Assembly (NCBI RefSeq): GCF_038246755.1
Contig: NZ_CP134706.1
Coordinates: 1,054,001 to 1,118,000 of the forward strand
Length of the DNA: 64,000 nucleotides
Direction: 5' to 3'
DNA from: Micromonospora sp. FIMYZ51
GTDB lineage: Bacteria > Actinomycetota > Actinomycetes > Mycobacteriales > Micromonosporaceae
The position numbers and the translations under genes are program-made. Below the pieces are notes generated by a model. It had not been told where the DNA came from, did no database searches, and saw only the letters and a program-made list of their open reading frames with translations. Below, piece by piece: positions 15,958 through 27,691 of this stretch. Position 1 is the stretch's first letter. Each line of letters begins with the position of its first letter.

Positions 15958-17739
15958 GTGACCACCTCCCCGATTCCGGATCTTGACAAGACCTCCCGCC
16001 GGCGCGGCGCCGGCTGGGAGCTGTGGCGTGGGCTCAGCGGTCGGGGTGCCCGGCTGGTCGCCGGCCTGCACCAGACCTGGCGGCGCTCGTTGCAGCTGCG
16101 TGTGGTGACCATCACACTTGTGGTGTCGAGTCTGCTGGTGGGCGGTTTCGCGTACCTGATCGCCGACAAGATCACCAACATCCTGCTGGACAACGCCAAG
16201 ACGGACGTCCAGCTGCGGCTGACCAGCGGCGCGGAGTACGCGGCCAAGCAGTTCAGCCTCTACAGCCAGCCGCAGGAGGCGCAGCTCCAGGAAACCATCG
16301 ACGGCACGGTCAACTATCTGGCCGGCGGCGGTCAGCAGCAGACCAGCGGCCTGGTGGTGGCCCTCACCGCCGACGCCTCCGGCGAGATGATCGAGCCGCG
16401 CAGCTCGCCGGCGGTGAACTTCCAACCGCTGATCAGCCCGGAACTGCGCGCCGCGGTGTCCGGCGGCAACGTGGCCAACCAGATCCGTACCGGACGGCTC
16501 GGCGACGACGGGAGCGCGACGAAGTACCTCGTCTACGGCTCGCCGGTGCCGACCCGATTCGGGCAGGTGGAGCTCTACTACTTCGTACCGCTGACGTTGC
16601 AGGACACCACGGCCGGTCAGGCGCGGGCCACCGTGGTGGCCACCGGGGTGGCCCTGGTGCTGCTGCTCGGCGTGCTCGCCGCGTTGGTCACCCGGCTCGT
16701 GGTGACCCCGGTGCGGGTGGCCGCCCGGACCGCCCAGCGGCTCTCGGCCGGGCTGCTCGACCAGCGGATGGCGGTCAACGGCGAGGACGACCTGGCCCTG
16801 CTCGCCGCGTCGTTCAACCAGATGGCCACCAACCTGCAACGGCAGATCCTCCGCCTGGAGGAGATGTCACGGTTGCAGCGCCGGTTCACCTCCGACGTCT
16901 CGCACGAGCTGCGGACCCCGCTGACCACGGTACGGATGGCGGCCGACCTGATCTTCGCCGAGCGGGACGGGTTCGAGCCGGCGGTGGCCCGCAGCGCCGA
17001 GCTGCTCCAGGCCGAGCTGGACCGGTTCGAGGAGCTGCTTACCGACCTGCTGGAGATCAGCCGGTTCGACGCGGGTTTCGCGGTGCTCGACGCCGAGCCG
17101 ACCGACCTGGTGCCGGTGGTGCATCGGGTGGTGGACCGGCTCGCCGGGCTGGCCGAGCGGGTCGGTGTGCAGGTGGAGTTGGATGTCCCCGCCGCCCCGG
17201 TGATCGCCGAGATCGACCCGCGCCGGGTCGAGCGGGTGCTGCGCAACCTGGTCGGCAACGCCGTCGAGCACGGCGAAGGCCGGCCGGTGCGGATCGCCCT
17301 GGGGATGGACGAGACGGCCGTCGCGATCACCGTCCGCGACCACGGTGTGGGGCTCAAGCCGGGCGAGGAGAAGCTGGTCTTCAACCGGTTCTGGCGGGCC
17401 GACCCGTCGCGGGCCCGGCAGACCGGCGGAACCGGGCTGGGGCTGTCGATCAGCCTGGAGGACGCCCGGTTGCACGGCGGCTGGCTTGAGGCGTGGGGCG
17501 CACCCGGCCAGGGTGCCCAGTTCCGGCTCACGCTGCCAGCGCGGGCCGGTGACCGGCTCACCACCTCGCCCCTGCGCCTGGTGCCGGCGGACGCGACCCC
17601 GCCGTTCGGCGCAGCGACCGGCAACGGCCTGTTGGCCATCGGTCCCGGCCCGGGTGGTGCGCTCCCGATCGTCCGGCAGCCCGCGTCGAGTGACACCCCG
17701 ACCAGCGGCCCCGAGCGGCCCGCGGAGGTGGGTTCGTGA
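15958..17739 (+). CDS. mtrB: Two-component sensor histidine kinase MtrB
   Basis: A 593-residue membrane kinase, partner of MtrA. There is a first transmembrane helix at about residues 50-70, an extracellular sensor of about 150 residues, a second helix at about 225-245, a HAMP segment, the dimerisation H box with phospho-His316 in SDVSHELRTPLTT, the N box (RNLVGNAVEHGEG) and G boxes (DHGVGLKPGEE, GGTGLGLSI). A low-complexity C-terminal extension follows. It starts at GTG 15958, and its TGA overlaps the GTG of lpqB. In mycobacteria and streptomycetes LpqB modulates MtrB, consistent with this order. Confidence 0.96.
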   Translation: MTTSPIPDLDKTSRRRGAGWELWRGLSGRGARLVAGLHQTWRRSLQLRVVTITLVVSSLLVGGFAYLIADKITNILLDNAKTDVQLRLTSGAEYAAKQFSLYSQPQEAQLQETIDGTVNYLAGGGQQQTSGLVVALTADASGEMIEPRSSPAVNFQPLISPELRAAVSGGNVANQIRTGRLGDDGSATKYLVYGSPVPTRFGQVELYYFVPLTLQDTTAGQARATVVATGVALVLLLGVLAALVTRLVVTPVRVAARTAQRLSAGLLDQRMAVNGEDDLALLAASFNQMATNLQRQILRLEEMSRLQRRFTSDVSHELRTPLTTVRMAADLIFAERDGFEPAVARSAELLQAELDRFEELLTDLLEISRFDAGFAVLDAEPTDLVPVVHRVVDRLAGLAERVGVQVELDVPAAPVIAEIDPRRVERVLRNLVGNAVEHGEGRPVRIALGMDETAVAITVRDHGVGLKPGEEKLVFNRFWRADPSRARQTGGTGLGLSISLEDARLHGGWLEAWGAPGQGAQFRLTLPARAGDRLTTSPLRLVPADATPPFGAATGNGLLAIGPGPGGALPIVRQPASSDTPTSGPERPAEVGS

Positions 17740-19532
17740 GCCGTCGCCTGCTCAGTGGCGTGCTCGCCGGCACGCTGATGCTGGCGGGCCTGGGCGGCTG
17801 CGGCATCCCCGAGAACACCGACGTCCAGATCGAGCAGCGTGGACCGGCCGCCGAGACCAGCTGGTCGTCGGGGCGGGGCACCGAACCGCCCACCCGCACG
17901 GCCAGTGGCAGCGACGCCGAGGCGTTCGTGCGCAACTTCCTGGCCGCGGCGGCCGGCGAGCCGGATCGGGCGTACGACCGGGTCAAGCAGTTCATCGCGC
18001 CGACCGACCGGGAGGGGTTGCAGGACAAGCCGGGCAGCGAGGTGGCGCTGTCGGTGGTACGCCTCACCGACGATCCGGTGATCGAGCCGGACGTGGACAG
18101 CATGAAGGTCACCATCACGGTGCAACAGGTCGGGTTGCTGCGGGCCAACGGCGTCCTGACCCCACCGCTGGCCACCGAGACGACGTACGAGTTCCGGCTG
18201 GTCAACGCCGGTCCGGCGGGCCAGGACGACATCGGCTTCTACGTCAGCGACCCGCCCAACCTGCTGCTGCTCAGCGACGAGGCGCTGCGCCGCTTCTACG
18301 AGGCCAAGTCGATCTACTTTTGGAATTCCGATCGCACCCGGCTGGTGCCGGACCAGCGCTATCTCTCCTCGGCGGTGCCGGCGGAGCGTCGGGTGAGCGA
18401 GGTGGTCCGATGGCTGACCGGGGGCCCCTCCGAATGGCTGCGGATCGGCGTCTCCGGCCTGCCCGACCGGACCGAGATGATCAACAACGCGACCGGTTCG
18501 GATGGGCGCTGGGAGGTCAACCTCGACATGCCCGGCGTCGACGACCAGCGCCTGGAGCAACTCGCCACCCAGCTGGCCTGGTCGCTGCGCGACCTGGATC
18601 TGGACGGCACGCTGGAGATCAAGATCCTGAACCAGCCTCGCAAGCTGGTCGACCTCGGTGAGCAGCGGTCGAACAACCAGCTGTACCGCTTCGAGGAAGG
18701 CGCCCAGCGGTTCTGCGTCTACGAGGGGGCGATCCACGCGCTCGCGGTGGCAAATGAGCTGCCCGGCATGGTTCCGGTGGCCGCCGAGGTGAACCGTGAC
18801 GTGGTCTCCGCAGGGCTGCGCCGTGCTGGTGGGGAGGTGCTGGCCGCGCTGGTGATCGCCGGGGAGAGCGGTCGACAGCGACTCGCCGTCGGTCGTGGCC
18901 AGGGCACGGTGCAGAACTTCGCCACAAGCGAGTCCGCGCACGCCGCGATCGGCCGGCCGGTCTGGATCCGTACCGACGGTCGACCCTCGGGGCTGGTGGT
19001 CGTCGACGGCGGCCTCTACCGCTTCGACGACCAGGCGGTGCTGCGGCCGGTGTCGATCGGCGTACCCGGTCGGGTCAGCGCGGTGGCGGCCGCCCTGGAC
19101 GGGCACCGGATCGCCGTGATCATCGGCGGTGTGCTGCACGTCGCCGCGATCGGTTGGGAGGGCGGTGTGCCCACGGTCGGCCCGGTCCGACGGCTGGTCG
19201 TCTCCCTGGTCAACCCGACGGCGGTGGACTGGGCGGGGGAGAACCGGCTCGTGGTGGCGGGATCGGCCGGTCGCCCGGCGATCTACGACGTCAGCGTCGA
19301 CGGTGCCCTGGAGACCCGGCTGCGGGAGGACACCGGCGCGGCGGCCACCCAGTTGAGCGCCGTACCCGCCCAGCTCGCCCCGCCCGCCGGCTCGTTCATG
19401 TACGAGGCCAACCGGGTCGCCTACCGCAGCAACCCCTTCCAACGGCTGGAGCGGGAACACGTCCAGAACGTCACCCCGCCCCCGGCCGGAGTACGTGCGG
19501 GCTACCCCACCGCTCCCTTCTTCCTCTACTGA
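17736..19532 (+). CDS. lpqB: Lipoprotein LpqB, MtrAB accessory protein
   Basis: A 598-residue lipoprotein with signal peptide and lipobox LAGLGGC (lipidated Cys at about 22). The mature part has a GerMN-type domain (about residues 200-320, with ERRVSEVVRWLTGGPSEWLR) and a C-terminal beta-propeller-like LpqB domain (about 340-580). It sits outside the membrane and is thought to interact with the MtrB sensor domain. It overlaps mtrB by 4 bp (GTGA). Confidence 0.95.
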   Translation: MSRRLLSGVLAGTLMLAGLGGCGIPENTDVQIEQRGPAAETSWSSGRGTEPPTRTASGSDAEAFVRNFLAAAAGEPDRAYDRVKQFIAPTDREGLQDKPGSEVALSVVRLTDDPVIEPDVDSMKVTITVQQVGLLRANGVLTPPLATETTYEFRLVNAGPAGQDDIGFYVSDPPNLLLLSDEALRRFYEAKSIYFWNSDRTRLVPDQRYLSSAVPAERRVSEVVRWLTGGPSEWLRIGVSGLPDRTEMINNATGSDGRWEVNLDMPGVDDQRLEQLATQLAWSLRDLDLDGTLEIKILNQPRKLVDLGEQRSNNQLYRFEEGAQRFCVYEGAIHALAVANELPGMVPVAAEVNRDVVSAGLRRAGGEVLAALVIAGESGRQRLAVGRGQGTVQNFATSESAHAAIGRPVWIRTDGRPSGLVVVDGGLYRFDDQAVLRPVSIGVPGRVSAVAAALDGHRIAVIIGGVLHVAAIGWEGGVPTVGPVRRLVVSLVNPTAVDWAGENRLVVAGSAGRPAIYDVSVDGALETRLREDTGAAATQLSAVPAQLAPPAGSFMYEANRVAYRSNPFQRLEREHVQNVTPPPAGVRAGYPTAPFFLY

Positions 19533-19541
19533 GCGACAGCC

Positions 19542-20240
19542 GTGCTGGGCGGGCTGTGGGCGGATCTGGCCGATCTGGTGCTGCCCGCCGAGTGCGCCGG
19601 ATGCCGGGAACAACGGCCGGGGCTGCGCCGCGGCATCTGCCCGGTGTGCGTGCGTGCGCTGCGGGCACTGCGTCCCGGCCCGGTGCGACCGGTGCCGGCC
19701 CCAGCCGGGTTGCCGCCCTGCCACGCCCTCGGGGCGTACGGCGGGCCGCTGCGGGAGACCCTGCTGGCGTACAAGGACCACGGCCGGCACGCGCTGGCCC
19801 GGCCGTTGGGGGAGTTGCTCGCCGAAGTCGTGGCGGCGGCGGTCGGTGCGGTCCGGCCGGTGCTGCTGGTGCCGGTGCCGGACACTCCGGCGGCGGCGCG
19901 TGCCCGCTTCGGCGACCACCTCGAGCGGATGACCCGGCACTGCGCCCGGCGGCTACGGGCCGCGGGGTGGCCGGTCCTGGTGCGTCGTCCGGTGCGGGCC
20001 GCACCCCGCCCGGACTCGGTCGGGCTGGACAGCGCCGGCCGGGCGGTGGCGGCCGAGGCCGCGTTCCGCGTTCGGCCGGGCAGCGCTGCGGCACCGCCGG
20101 GCTCGACCGTGGTGCTGCTGGACGACATCGTCACCACCGGGGCCACCCTCGCCGCGATCAGTCGGGTGCTGACCGCGCAGGGGCTCGCTCCGTCGTCGGC
20201 CGCGGTGCTGGCCGCGACCCGGAAAAGGCACCAACGGTGA
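19542..20240 (+). CDS. ComF family phosphoribosyltransferase-like protein
   Basis: A 232-residue protein with an N-terminal zinc ribbon (CAGCREQ and CPVC, four Cys) and a type I phosphoribosyltransferase domain whose PRPP loop VVLLDDIVTTGATL is intact near residue 190. The ComF role in DNA uptake is known in Bacillus and Haemophilus; its role in actinomycetes is unknown. It is 9 bp after lpqB and starts at GTG 19542, so it is probably transcribed with mtrAB-lpqB. Confidence 0.88.
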   Translation: MLGGLWADLADLVLPAECAGCREQRPGLRRGICPVCVRALRALRPGPVRPVPAPAGLPPCHALGAYGGPLRETLLAYKDHGRHALARPLGELLAEVVAAAVGAVRPVLLVPVPDTPAAARARFGDHLERMTRHCARRLRAAGWPVLVRRPVRAAPRPDSVGLDSAGRAVAAEAAFRVRPGSAAAPPGSTVVLLDDIVTTGATLAAISRVLTAQGLAPSSAAVLAATRKRHQR

Positions 20241-20332
20241 CTGATTGTGTTTCCGTTTCACCCCATCGTGTATGAGCTGTGGAAATTACTCGGCGGTATT
20301 GGCGACCAGGGGTGACGGCCGGGCAAACAGGA

Positions 20333-20357
20333 GTTAGCGTTTGCTTGTCAGGGGTAG
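20333..20357 (+). promoter_or_regulatory. Possible stress-sigma (SigB-like) promoter upstream of hpf
   Basis: GTTA at 20333-20336 and GGGTAG at 20352-20357 are 15 bp apart, close to the actinobacterial SigB-type consensus GTTT-N(14-16)-GGGTAT. The gene downstream encodes a hibernation factor, which is often stress-induced. The match is imperfect and unsupported by other data. The rest of 20241-20493 holds no gene that I can support. Confidence 0.25.
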
Positions 20358-20493
20358 GAAGGCCAACCAACCACCCACCCCCGGCGGTGAGAGGAGGCGT
20401 AGCCGTTACCACCGGTCGACGCCGAGCGGGACCTCCGACGGACGTACGACCGGGTTTCTCGGATCAGAAGACCGTCCGAACGAGGGAGGTCAC

Positions 20494-21123
20494 GTGGACA
20501 TCGTGGTCAAGGGCCGTAACGTCGAAGTGCCGGACCATTTCCGGGTGCACGTAGCAGACAAGCTGGCAAAGATCGAACGCTACGACCACAAGCTAATCCG
20601 TGCCGATGTCGAACTGTTCCACGAGCGCAATCCGCGCCAGTCCGACCACTGCCAGCGGGTGGAGATCACCTGCTACTCGCGGGGCCCGGTGATCCGGGCG
20701 GAAGCCTGCACCAACGACTTCTACAGCGCGTTGGACGCGGCGATCGCCAAGCTCGACGCCCGGCTGCGCCGCGCCGCCGACCGGCGGCGTATCCACCGTG
20801 GCCGGCACGCGCCGCTGTCGGTCGCCGCCGCCACCGCCGGCCTGCCGGTGACCGACCTGCCCGCGCTGGCCGCGCCCGCCGGTGCCGCCACCGCGGTCGC
20901 CGAGCGGACCGAAGAGGAACACGACGAGTACGACGACCAGCCGTGGCACATCGCGCGGGAGAAGGTCCACCCGGCCGAGCCGATGACCGTGGACGACGCG
21001 CTGTTCCAGATGGAACTCGTCGGCCATGACTTCTACCTGTTCCAGGACAAGGAATCCGGCCGACCGAGCGTGGTCTACCGGCGACACGCCTACGACTACG
21101 GGATCATCTCGCTGGACATCTGA
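20494..21123 (+). CDS. hpf: Long-form ribosome hibernation promoting factor
   Basis: A 209-residue long-form HPF (RaiA/YfiA superfamily). The N-terminal domain (residues 1-110, DIVVKGRNVEVPDHFRVHVADKLAKIERYD) binds the 30S decoding region; the C-terminal dimerisation domain (about 150-209) carries VHPAEPMTVDDALFQMELVGHDFYLFQD and VVYRRHAYDYGIISL, which join two ribosomes as 100S particles. GTG 20494 follows GGGAGG. A long leader of about 140 nt would follow the proposed stress promoter. Confidence 0.95.
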   Translation: MDIVVKGRNVEVPDHFRVHVADKLAKIERYDHKLIRADVELFHERNPRQSDHCQRVEITCYSRGPVIRAEACTNDFYSALDAAIAKLDARLRRAADRRRIHRGRHAPLSVAAATAGLPVTDLPALAAPAGAATAVAERTEEEHDEYDDQPWHIAREKVHPAEPMTVDDALFQMELVGHDFYLFQDKESGRPSVVYRRHAYDYGIISLDI

Positions 21124-21175
21124 GGCTGCGGCGCCGGCTCGGGGGAACTGACCGACCCGAGCCGGCGACTCCGTC

Positions 21176-22285
21176 TCAGCCCGCCAGATCGCCAGGTAGC
21201 AGGCCGAAAACTGTGGAGTCGGCGCGCACCCCGGCGCCGCCGGGCAGCCGTCCGCGCAGCAGACCCTCACGCCGGAAACCGGCCCGCTCCAGCACCCGCT
21301 GCGAAGCGACGTTCTCCGGCAGGGTGCCCGCCCACAGCCGGGCCAGGCCGACGTGTCGGAAACCCCATCCGACGAGCAGTCGTACGGTGCGGGTGGCCAG
21401 TCCTCGTCCGCGCCACTGCGGAAACAGGCTGTAGCCGATCATCCCCTGGTTGGCCGGCTGGTCGAGGAGCAGCATGCAGTTGCCCGCGACGGTTCCCGAC
21501 GCCGCGTCCAGGATGACCATGGTTGCGCTCCTGGCGACCAGCCACTGGTTCGGCGCGTTCCGGCAGTGCTGCTCCATCGTCTCGCGGGTGGGTGGCTCCG
21601 GCGGCACCCGGCTGGCCACCACCTCCGCGCCGGTGTGCAGCCGGTACATCGCGTCGACGTCATCCGGCCCGAGGGCGCGCAGCGCGACCACGCCGTCGGT
21701 CAGCCGACCGCCGGGCAGGTCCGGCAACGGACGCGGGACCGGTCCGGGCGGGTCGTCGGCGAGGCGTACCCACACCGTCAGGTCCCGCCGGCCGCCGCCG
21801 CGTACCGCACTGGCGGATCGGCGTACGCCCTCGGGGTGGAATCCGGCGGCCAGCGCGACCCGCTGGCTGGCCACGTTCTCGACGCTGGTGAGCAGCTCCA
21901 GCCGGACGATGCCGGTGGCGAAGGCGTGCCCGGCCAATGCCCGGGTGGCGGCCGTGGCCAGGCCCCGGCCGCGCGCCCACGGTGCCACCCAGTAACCGAT
22001 CTCGGCCTGGCCCCGCTGCGCCACCGGGTTGCTCAGGCCAACGGTGCCGAGCAGCCGGTCGGTCTCCGGGTCGGCGACGGCGTACGCGGCACCGCCGCCG
22101 GCGAAGGCCGCCGGGGCGCCCTCGGTGACCCACCACCGGGCGTCGGCCTCGGTGTACGGATAGGGCAGGCCGTCGAGGAAGCGTTGGGTGAGCGGGTCGG
22201 CACAGCCGGCGGTGATGTCGGCGATGTCGGCGAGCCGAAACGGCCGCAACCGGAGGCCCTCGCCCTGGATCAGGGTGGCGCTCAC
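21176..22285 (-). CDS. Tandem double GNAT N-acetyltransferase (second of two)
   Basis: A 369-residue protein made of two RimJ/RimL-type GNAT domains. Domain 1 (about 1-175) has IGYWVAPWARGRGLATAATRALAGHAF as its acetyl-CoA loop and ENVASQRVALAAGFHPEGV. Domain 2 (about 190-365) has IGYSLFPQWRGRGLATRTVRLLVGWGF and ENVASQRVLERAGFRREG. Both retain the R-G-x-G-x-A pyrophosphate loop, so both may bind acetyl-CoA. The GTG start overlaps the stop of the upstream double-GNAT gene (GTGA, 22282-22285). Substrate unknown; protein N-termini or small amines are typical for the family. Confidence 0.85.
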   Translation of the reverse strand: MSATLIQGEGLRLRPFRLADIADITAGCADPLTQRFLDGLPYPYTEADARWWVTEGAPAAFAGGGAAYAVADPETDRLLGTVGLSNPVAQRGQAEIGYWVAPWARGRGLATAATRALAGHAFATGIVRLELLTSVENVASQRVALAAGFHPEGVRRSASAVRGGGRRDLTVWVRLADDPPGPVPRPLPDLPGGRLTDGVVALRALGPDDVDAMYRLHTGAEVVASRVPPEPPTRETMEQHCRNAPNQWLVARSATMVILDAASGTVAGNCMLLLDQPANQGMIGYSLFPQWRGRGLATRTVRLLVGWGFRHVGLARLWAGTLPENVASQRVLERAGFRREGLLRGRLPGGAGVRADSTVFGLLPGDLAG

Positions 22286-23442
22286 GCCGTCACCTGCCGG
22301 GTCAGGTCCTCGGCGAGCAACGCGCCGACCCAGGCGTCGACCCGCTGGCCCCGGTGGTTGAGGGCGCCCCGGGCGGTGCCCTCGATCGTGAAACCGGCCT
22401 TCTCGGCGACTCGGCGGGAGGCGACGTTGCCGACGTGGCTGCGCCATTCGACGCGGGCCAACCCGAGCGTGGTGAAACCCCAGGTGGTCAACGCCGCGAG
22501 CGCGGCCGGCAGGTAGCCCCGGCCACGGACGCGCGGCGCGGCCATGAAGCCGACGTCGGCCAGCAACGGGTCGGTGGGTGACAGGCGCAGGTCGATCGAC
22601 CCGGCGTAGTGGTCCCGCCCGTCGGCGATCACGTAGCTGGCGGCGGTGCCACTGGCCCAGTTGTCCCGGCAGTGGGTGCGGAAGGATTCGGCCGCCGACC
22701 GGTCGTACCGCTCGGGGACGGTGGTCCAGCGCAGTGTCTCCGGATCCTGGCAGGTGCTGATCACCGCGTCGAGGTCGCGCTCCTCCAGCGGGCGCAGGCG
22801 CAGCTCGTGCTCGCCGGCGGTGGCGAAGAGGGTGGGCTGCGGCCGGCCGAAGACGGCTGCGCGGCGGGCCTCCAGCGTGCCCGGCCCGGCCGGGCCGACC
22901 TCGCCGGGCGCCGGCACATCGCCGGGCAGCAACGAGCCGAACCACTCGTAGCTGCCGCCAGCCGGGTCGGCGGAGCGCAGTCGTCCCTCGATCCGGAATC
23001 CGGCCCGGAGCGCGACCAGCCGGGAGGCGTGGTTGCCCACCTGGGCGCCCCAGGCCAGCCGCCGCAGCTTCAACTCGGTGAACGACCAGCGGGCCACGGC
23101 CCGCACGGCGCGTACCGCGACGCCGCGCCCACGTGCCCACGGTGCGGTCCAATAGCCGATCTCGCTGAGTTCGTGGGTGCGGTCGATCGTGTTCAGTCCA
23201 CAGCCGCCGAGCATTTCGCCGGTGGCCGCGTCGCAGACCAGGAAGGGTGCTCCGGTGCCCTCCTGCCACTGCCGTGCCCGCTTGGCGACGAATGTTCGTG
23301 CGTGTTCCGGCAGGTACGGAAGCGGCATGCTGGTCCAGCGCTGGATGTCCGGGTCCTGGAAGGCGCGGTGCAGGGCGTCGGCGTCCTCGGCGTGCCACGG
23401 TCGTAACACCAGACCGGCCTCGTTGATCTCCACGGGCTCCAT
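22282..23442 (-). CDS. Tandem double GNAT N-acetyltransferase (first of two)
   Basis: A 386-residue protein, also with two GNAT domains: domain 1 (about 1-175; IGYWTAPWARGRGVAVRAVRAVARWSF, NHASRLVALRAGFRIEG) and domain 2 (about 205-380; VGFMAAPRVRGRGYLPAALAALTTWGF, NVASRRVAEKAGFTIEG). In domain 2 the loop reads RGRGYLPA, which departs from the usual RGxGxA pattern. ATG 23442 is chosen because homology starts there; in-frame ATG 23451 is possible and no strong ribosome site decides. With the next gene it makes four GNAT domains in one operon, likely from repeated duplication. Confidence 0.83.
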   Translation of the reverse strand: MEPVEINEAGLVLRPWHAEDADALHRAFQDPDIQRWTSMPLPYLPEHARTFVAKRARQWQEGTGAPFLVCDAATGEMLGGCGLNTIDRTHELSEIGYWTAPWARGRGVAVRAVRAVARWSFTELKLRRLAWGAQVGNHASRLVALRAGFRIEGRLRSADPAGGSYEWFGSLLPGDVPAPGEVGPAGPGTLEARRAAVFGRPQPTLFATAGEHELRLRPLEERDLDAVISTCQDPETLRWTTVPERYDRSAAESFRTHCRDNWASGTAASYVIADGRDHYAGSIDLRLSPTDPLLADVGFMAAPRVRGRGYLPAALAALTTWGFTTLGLARVEWRSHVGNVASRRVAEKAGFTIEGTARGALNHRGQRVDAWVGALLAEDLTRQVTA

Positions 23443-23612
23443 CCGACCCATCGTGCCGGATCGTTCGCCCACGGCGTAACCGAAAAACCGGGGCGCAGGC
23501 GAGGCTGCGACGCGTTATGTCGGTTTCGCGATGACCGACCCCTGCCACCAGTGACCATCTGCCCGATGGAACGCCTACGATGGTTCGAGACTGTCTAGGG
23601 GAGCGTTGATCC

Positions 23613-26543
<2,931 letters not shown>

Positions 26544-26612
26544 GGCCCGGCTAGGGCCTGCGTCGAAGCCCCTGGCTGGCCTGCGGCGGCCCAAGCGACG
26601 ACCGGCCGTGTT

Positions 26613-26655
26613 GGGAATTGGTCCGGATACCGGTGTTGTATCCGGACCAATTCCC
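26613..26655 (+). terminator. Terminator hairpin after secA
   Basis: A perfect inverted repeat: arms 26613-26630 (GGGAATTGGTCCGGATAC) and 26638-26655, 7-nt loop. It lies 70 bp after the secA stop. There is no T-run, as is usual for actinobacterial terminators. Confidence 0.75.
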
Positions 26656-26757
26656 GCCTTGCCGGACCGCCGCCTGGACTCCGCCTCGGCTCGACCGAGG
26701 ACTTCGACCAGGCCCTAGGGGCACCGCGCGTGCCGCAGCGGTGGCGTTCGACAGTTC

Positions 26758-26792
26758 GACGGAGCCGTGGTCCACGTGACCACGGCTCCGTC
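26758..26792. terminator. Second hairpin between secA and the convergent gene
   Basis: A perfect 15-bp inverted repeat with arms 26758-26772 and 26778-26792 (core GGAGCCGTGGTC) and a 5-nt loop. It lies between secA and the convergent gene at 26964-27578 and could serve both strands. Confidence 0.65.
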
Positions 26793-26833
26793 GTGCGTGC
26801 GGCCACCCCACCGGGCAAGCCCTCGGCGACCAG

Positions 26834-26986
26834 GCTCAGCGGTCACGCAGGTCGGCGGTCACGGGGCTCAGAGGACGCGCAGGTCGGCGGACGCGCAGCT
26901 CAGCGGTCACGCAGGTCGGCGGACACGCAGCTCAGCGGACACGCAGCTCAGCGGTCACGGGGCTCAGAGGACGCGCAGGTCGGTGC
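26834..26986. repeat. 16-bp tandem repeat overlapping the 3' end of the Rv3235-like gene
   Basis: Ten units of exactly 16 bp start at 26834 and every 16 bp to 26978. The units alternate between GCTCAGCGGTCACGCA-like and GGTCGGCGGACGCGCA-like forms. The stop codon (26964-26966) and the last codons of the minus-strand gene lie inside the last two units, so the array is an expansion of that gene's 3' end into the spacer after secA. Confidence 0.9.
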
Positions 26987-27578
26987 AGAGCCAGTCGCCC
27001 CGCCGGTGTTCCAGCCGCAGCGCCATCGCCCAACTGCTGCTGGCGGCACCGCTGAGCACTGCGGCGGCCTCGATGGCGGTCGGTCGGGGCTCGCAGACCC
27101 GCAGCCGGCGCAGCCGAAGACTGGGCCGGGGCGAGCGGCGGCGCGCCGGGGCGCCACGGGTGGTGGCGCGGGCCAACTCGGGCAGCAGCTGGGCGGAGCG
27201 GGTCGGATCGAGTTGACGCCGCAGCTGCACCGGCGACCGGAAACCGTTGAACACCTCCAGGCAGCTGGCGACGAAGCGGTGCGCGACCCGGGTCGCCGCC
27301 GGGGTCGCGGTGGCCAGCGCGCCCGGTGGTAGCTGCCGGGACGGATCGCGGCCGGGGCGCAGCGGCATCGGACGGGCGGTGCCGCGCCGGGTGGCTGGCC
27401 GGCCGGGATCGCCCGGCGCGAGCAACTGTCCGGCGGCGAAGAAGTCGAGGGCGAGCTGATGATCGCCCGGCGTGGGCCAGGCACCGTTGCTCTCGTCCGT
27501 GAAGGGCGGGTCGAGCGCGGGTGCCGGCCGTAGCAGCACGGGTGGTCGGCTCGGCCCGAGTCGTCGACGGTCGTTCAT
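26964..27578 (-). CDS. Rv3235 family protein
   Basis: A 204-residue protein resembling the Rv3235 family of actinobacteria, which is encoded close to secA in mycobacteria as well. The conserved C-terminal half contains FVASCLEVFNGFRSPVQLRR and the ending AMALRLEHRRGDWLCTDLRVL; the first 90 residues are Pro-rich and variable. No catalytic motif or membrane segment is seen and function is unknown. ATG 27578 has AGGTGAGGG upstream. Three 10-bp direct repeats (GGCAAACG type) lie 20-55 bp before the start. The 3' end runs into a 16-bp tandem array. Confidence 0.68.
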   Translation of the reverse strand: MNDRRRLGPSRPPVLLRPAPALDPPFTDESNGAWPTPGDHQLALDFFAAGQLLAPGDPGRPATRRGTARPMPLRPGRDPSRQLPPGALATATPAATRVAHRFVASCLEVFNGFRSPVQLRRQLDPTRSAQLLPELARATTRGAPARRRSPRPSLRLRRLRVCEPRPTAIEAAAVLSGAASSSWAMALRLEHRRGDWLCTDLRVL

Positions 27579-27600
27579 CTGCTGGCCCTCACCTTTCGCC

Positions 27601-27632
27601 GTTTCCTTGCGTTTGCCTTCGTTTGCCTCCGT
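27601..27632 (-). promoter_or_regulatory. Direct-repeat array before the Rv3235-like gene
   Basis: On the minus strand, three units at 10-bp spacing read AGGCAAACGA, AGGCAAACGC and AAGGAAACGG, ending about 23 bp before the ATG at 27578. The same GGCAAAC unit occurs twice before the adjacent HTH gene. Head-to-tail repeats one helical turn apart suit a BldC/AlpA-type winged-HTH regulator. Confidence 0.45.
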
Positions 27633-27691
27633 CCAGTGCCCATTCTCCGGCCGGCAGAGCCATCGGTCAATGGCTGTGCGAGGTGGTGCGG

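Noticed and set aside
16617..19940. 1107-codon open frame antisense to mtrB, lpqB and comF
   Set aside because: Low-complexity Arg/Pro/His-rich product typical of antisense frames in GC-rich DNA; it crosses three well-supported genes.
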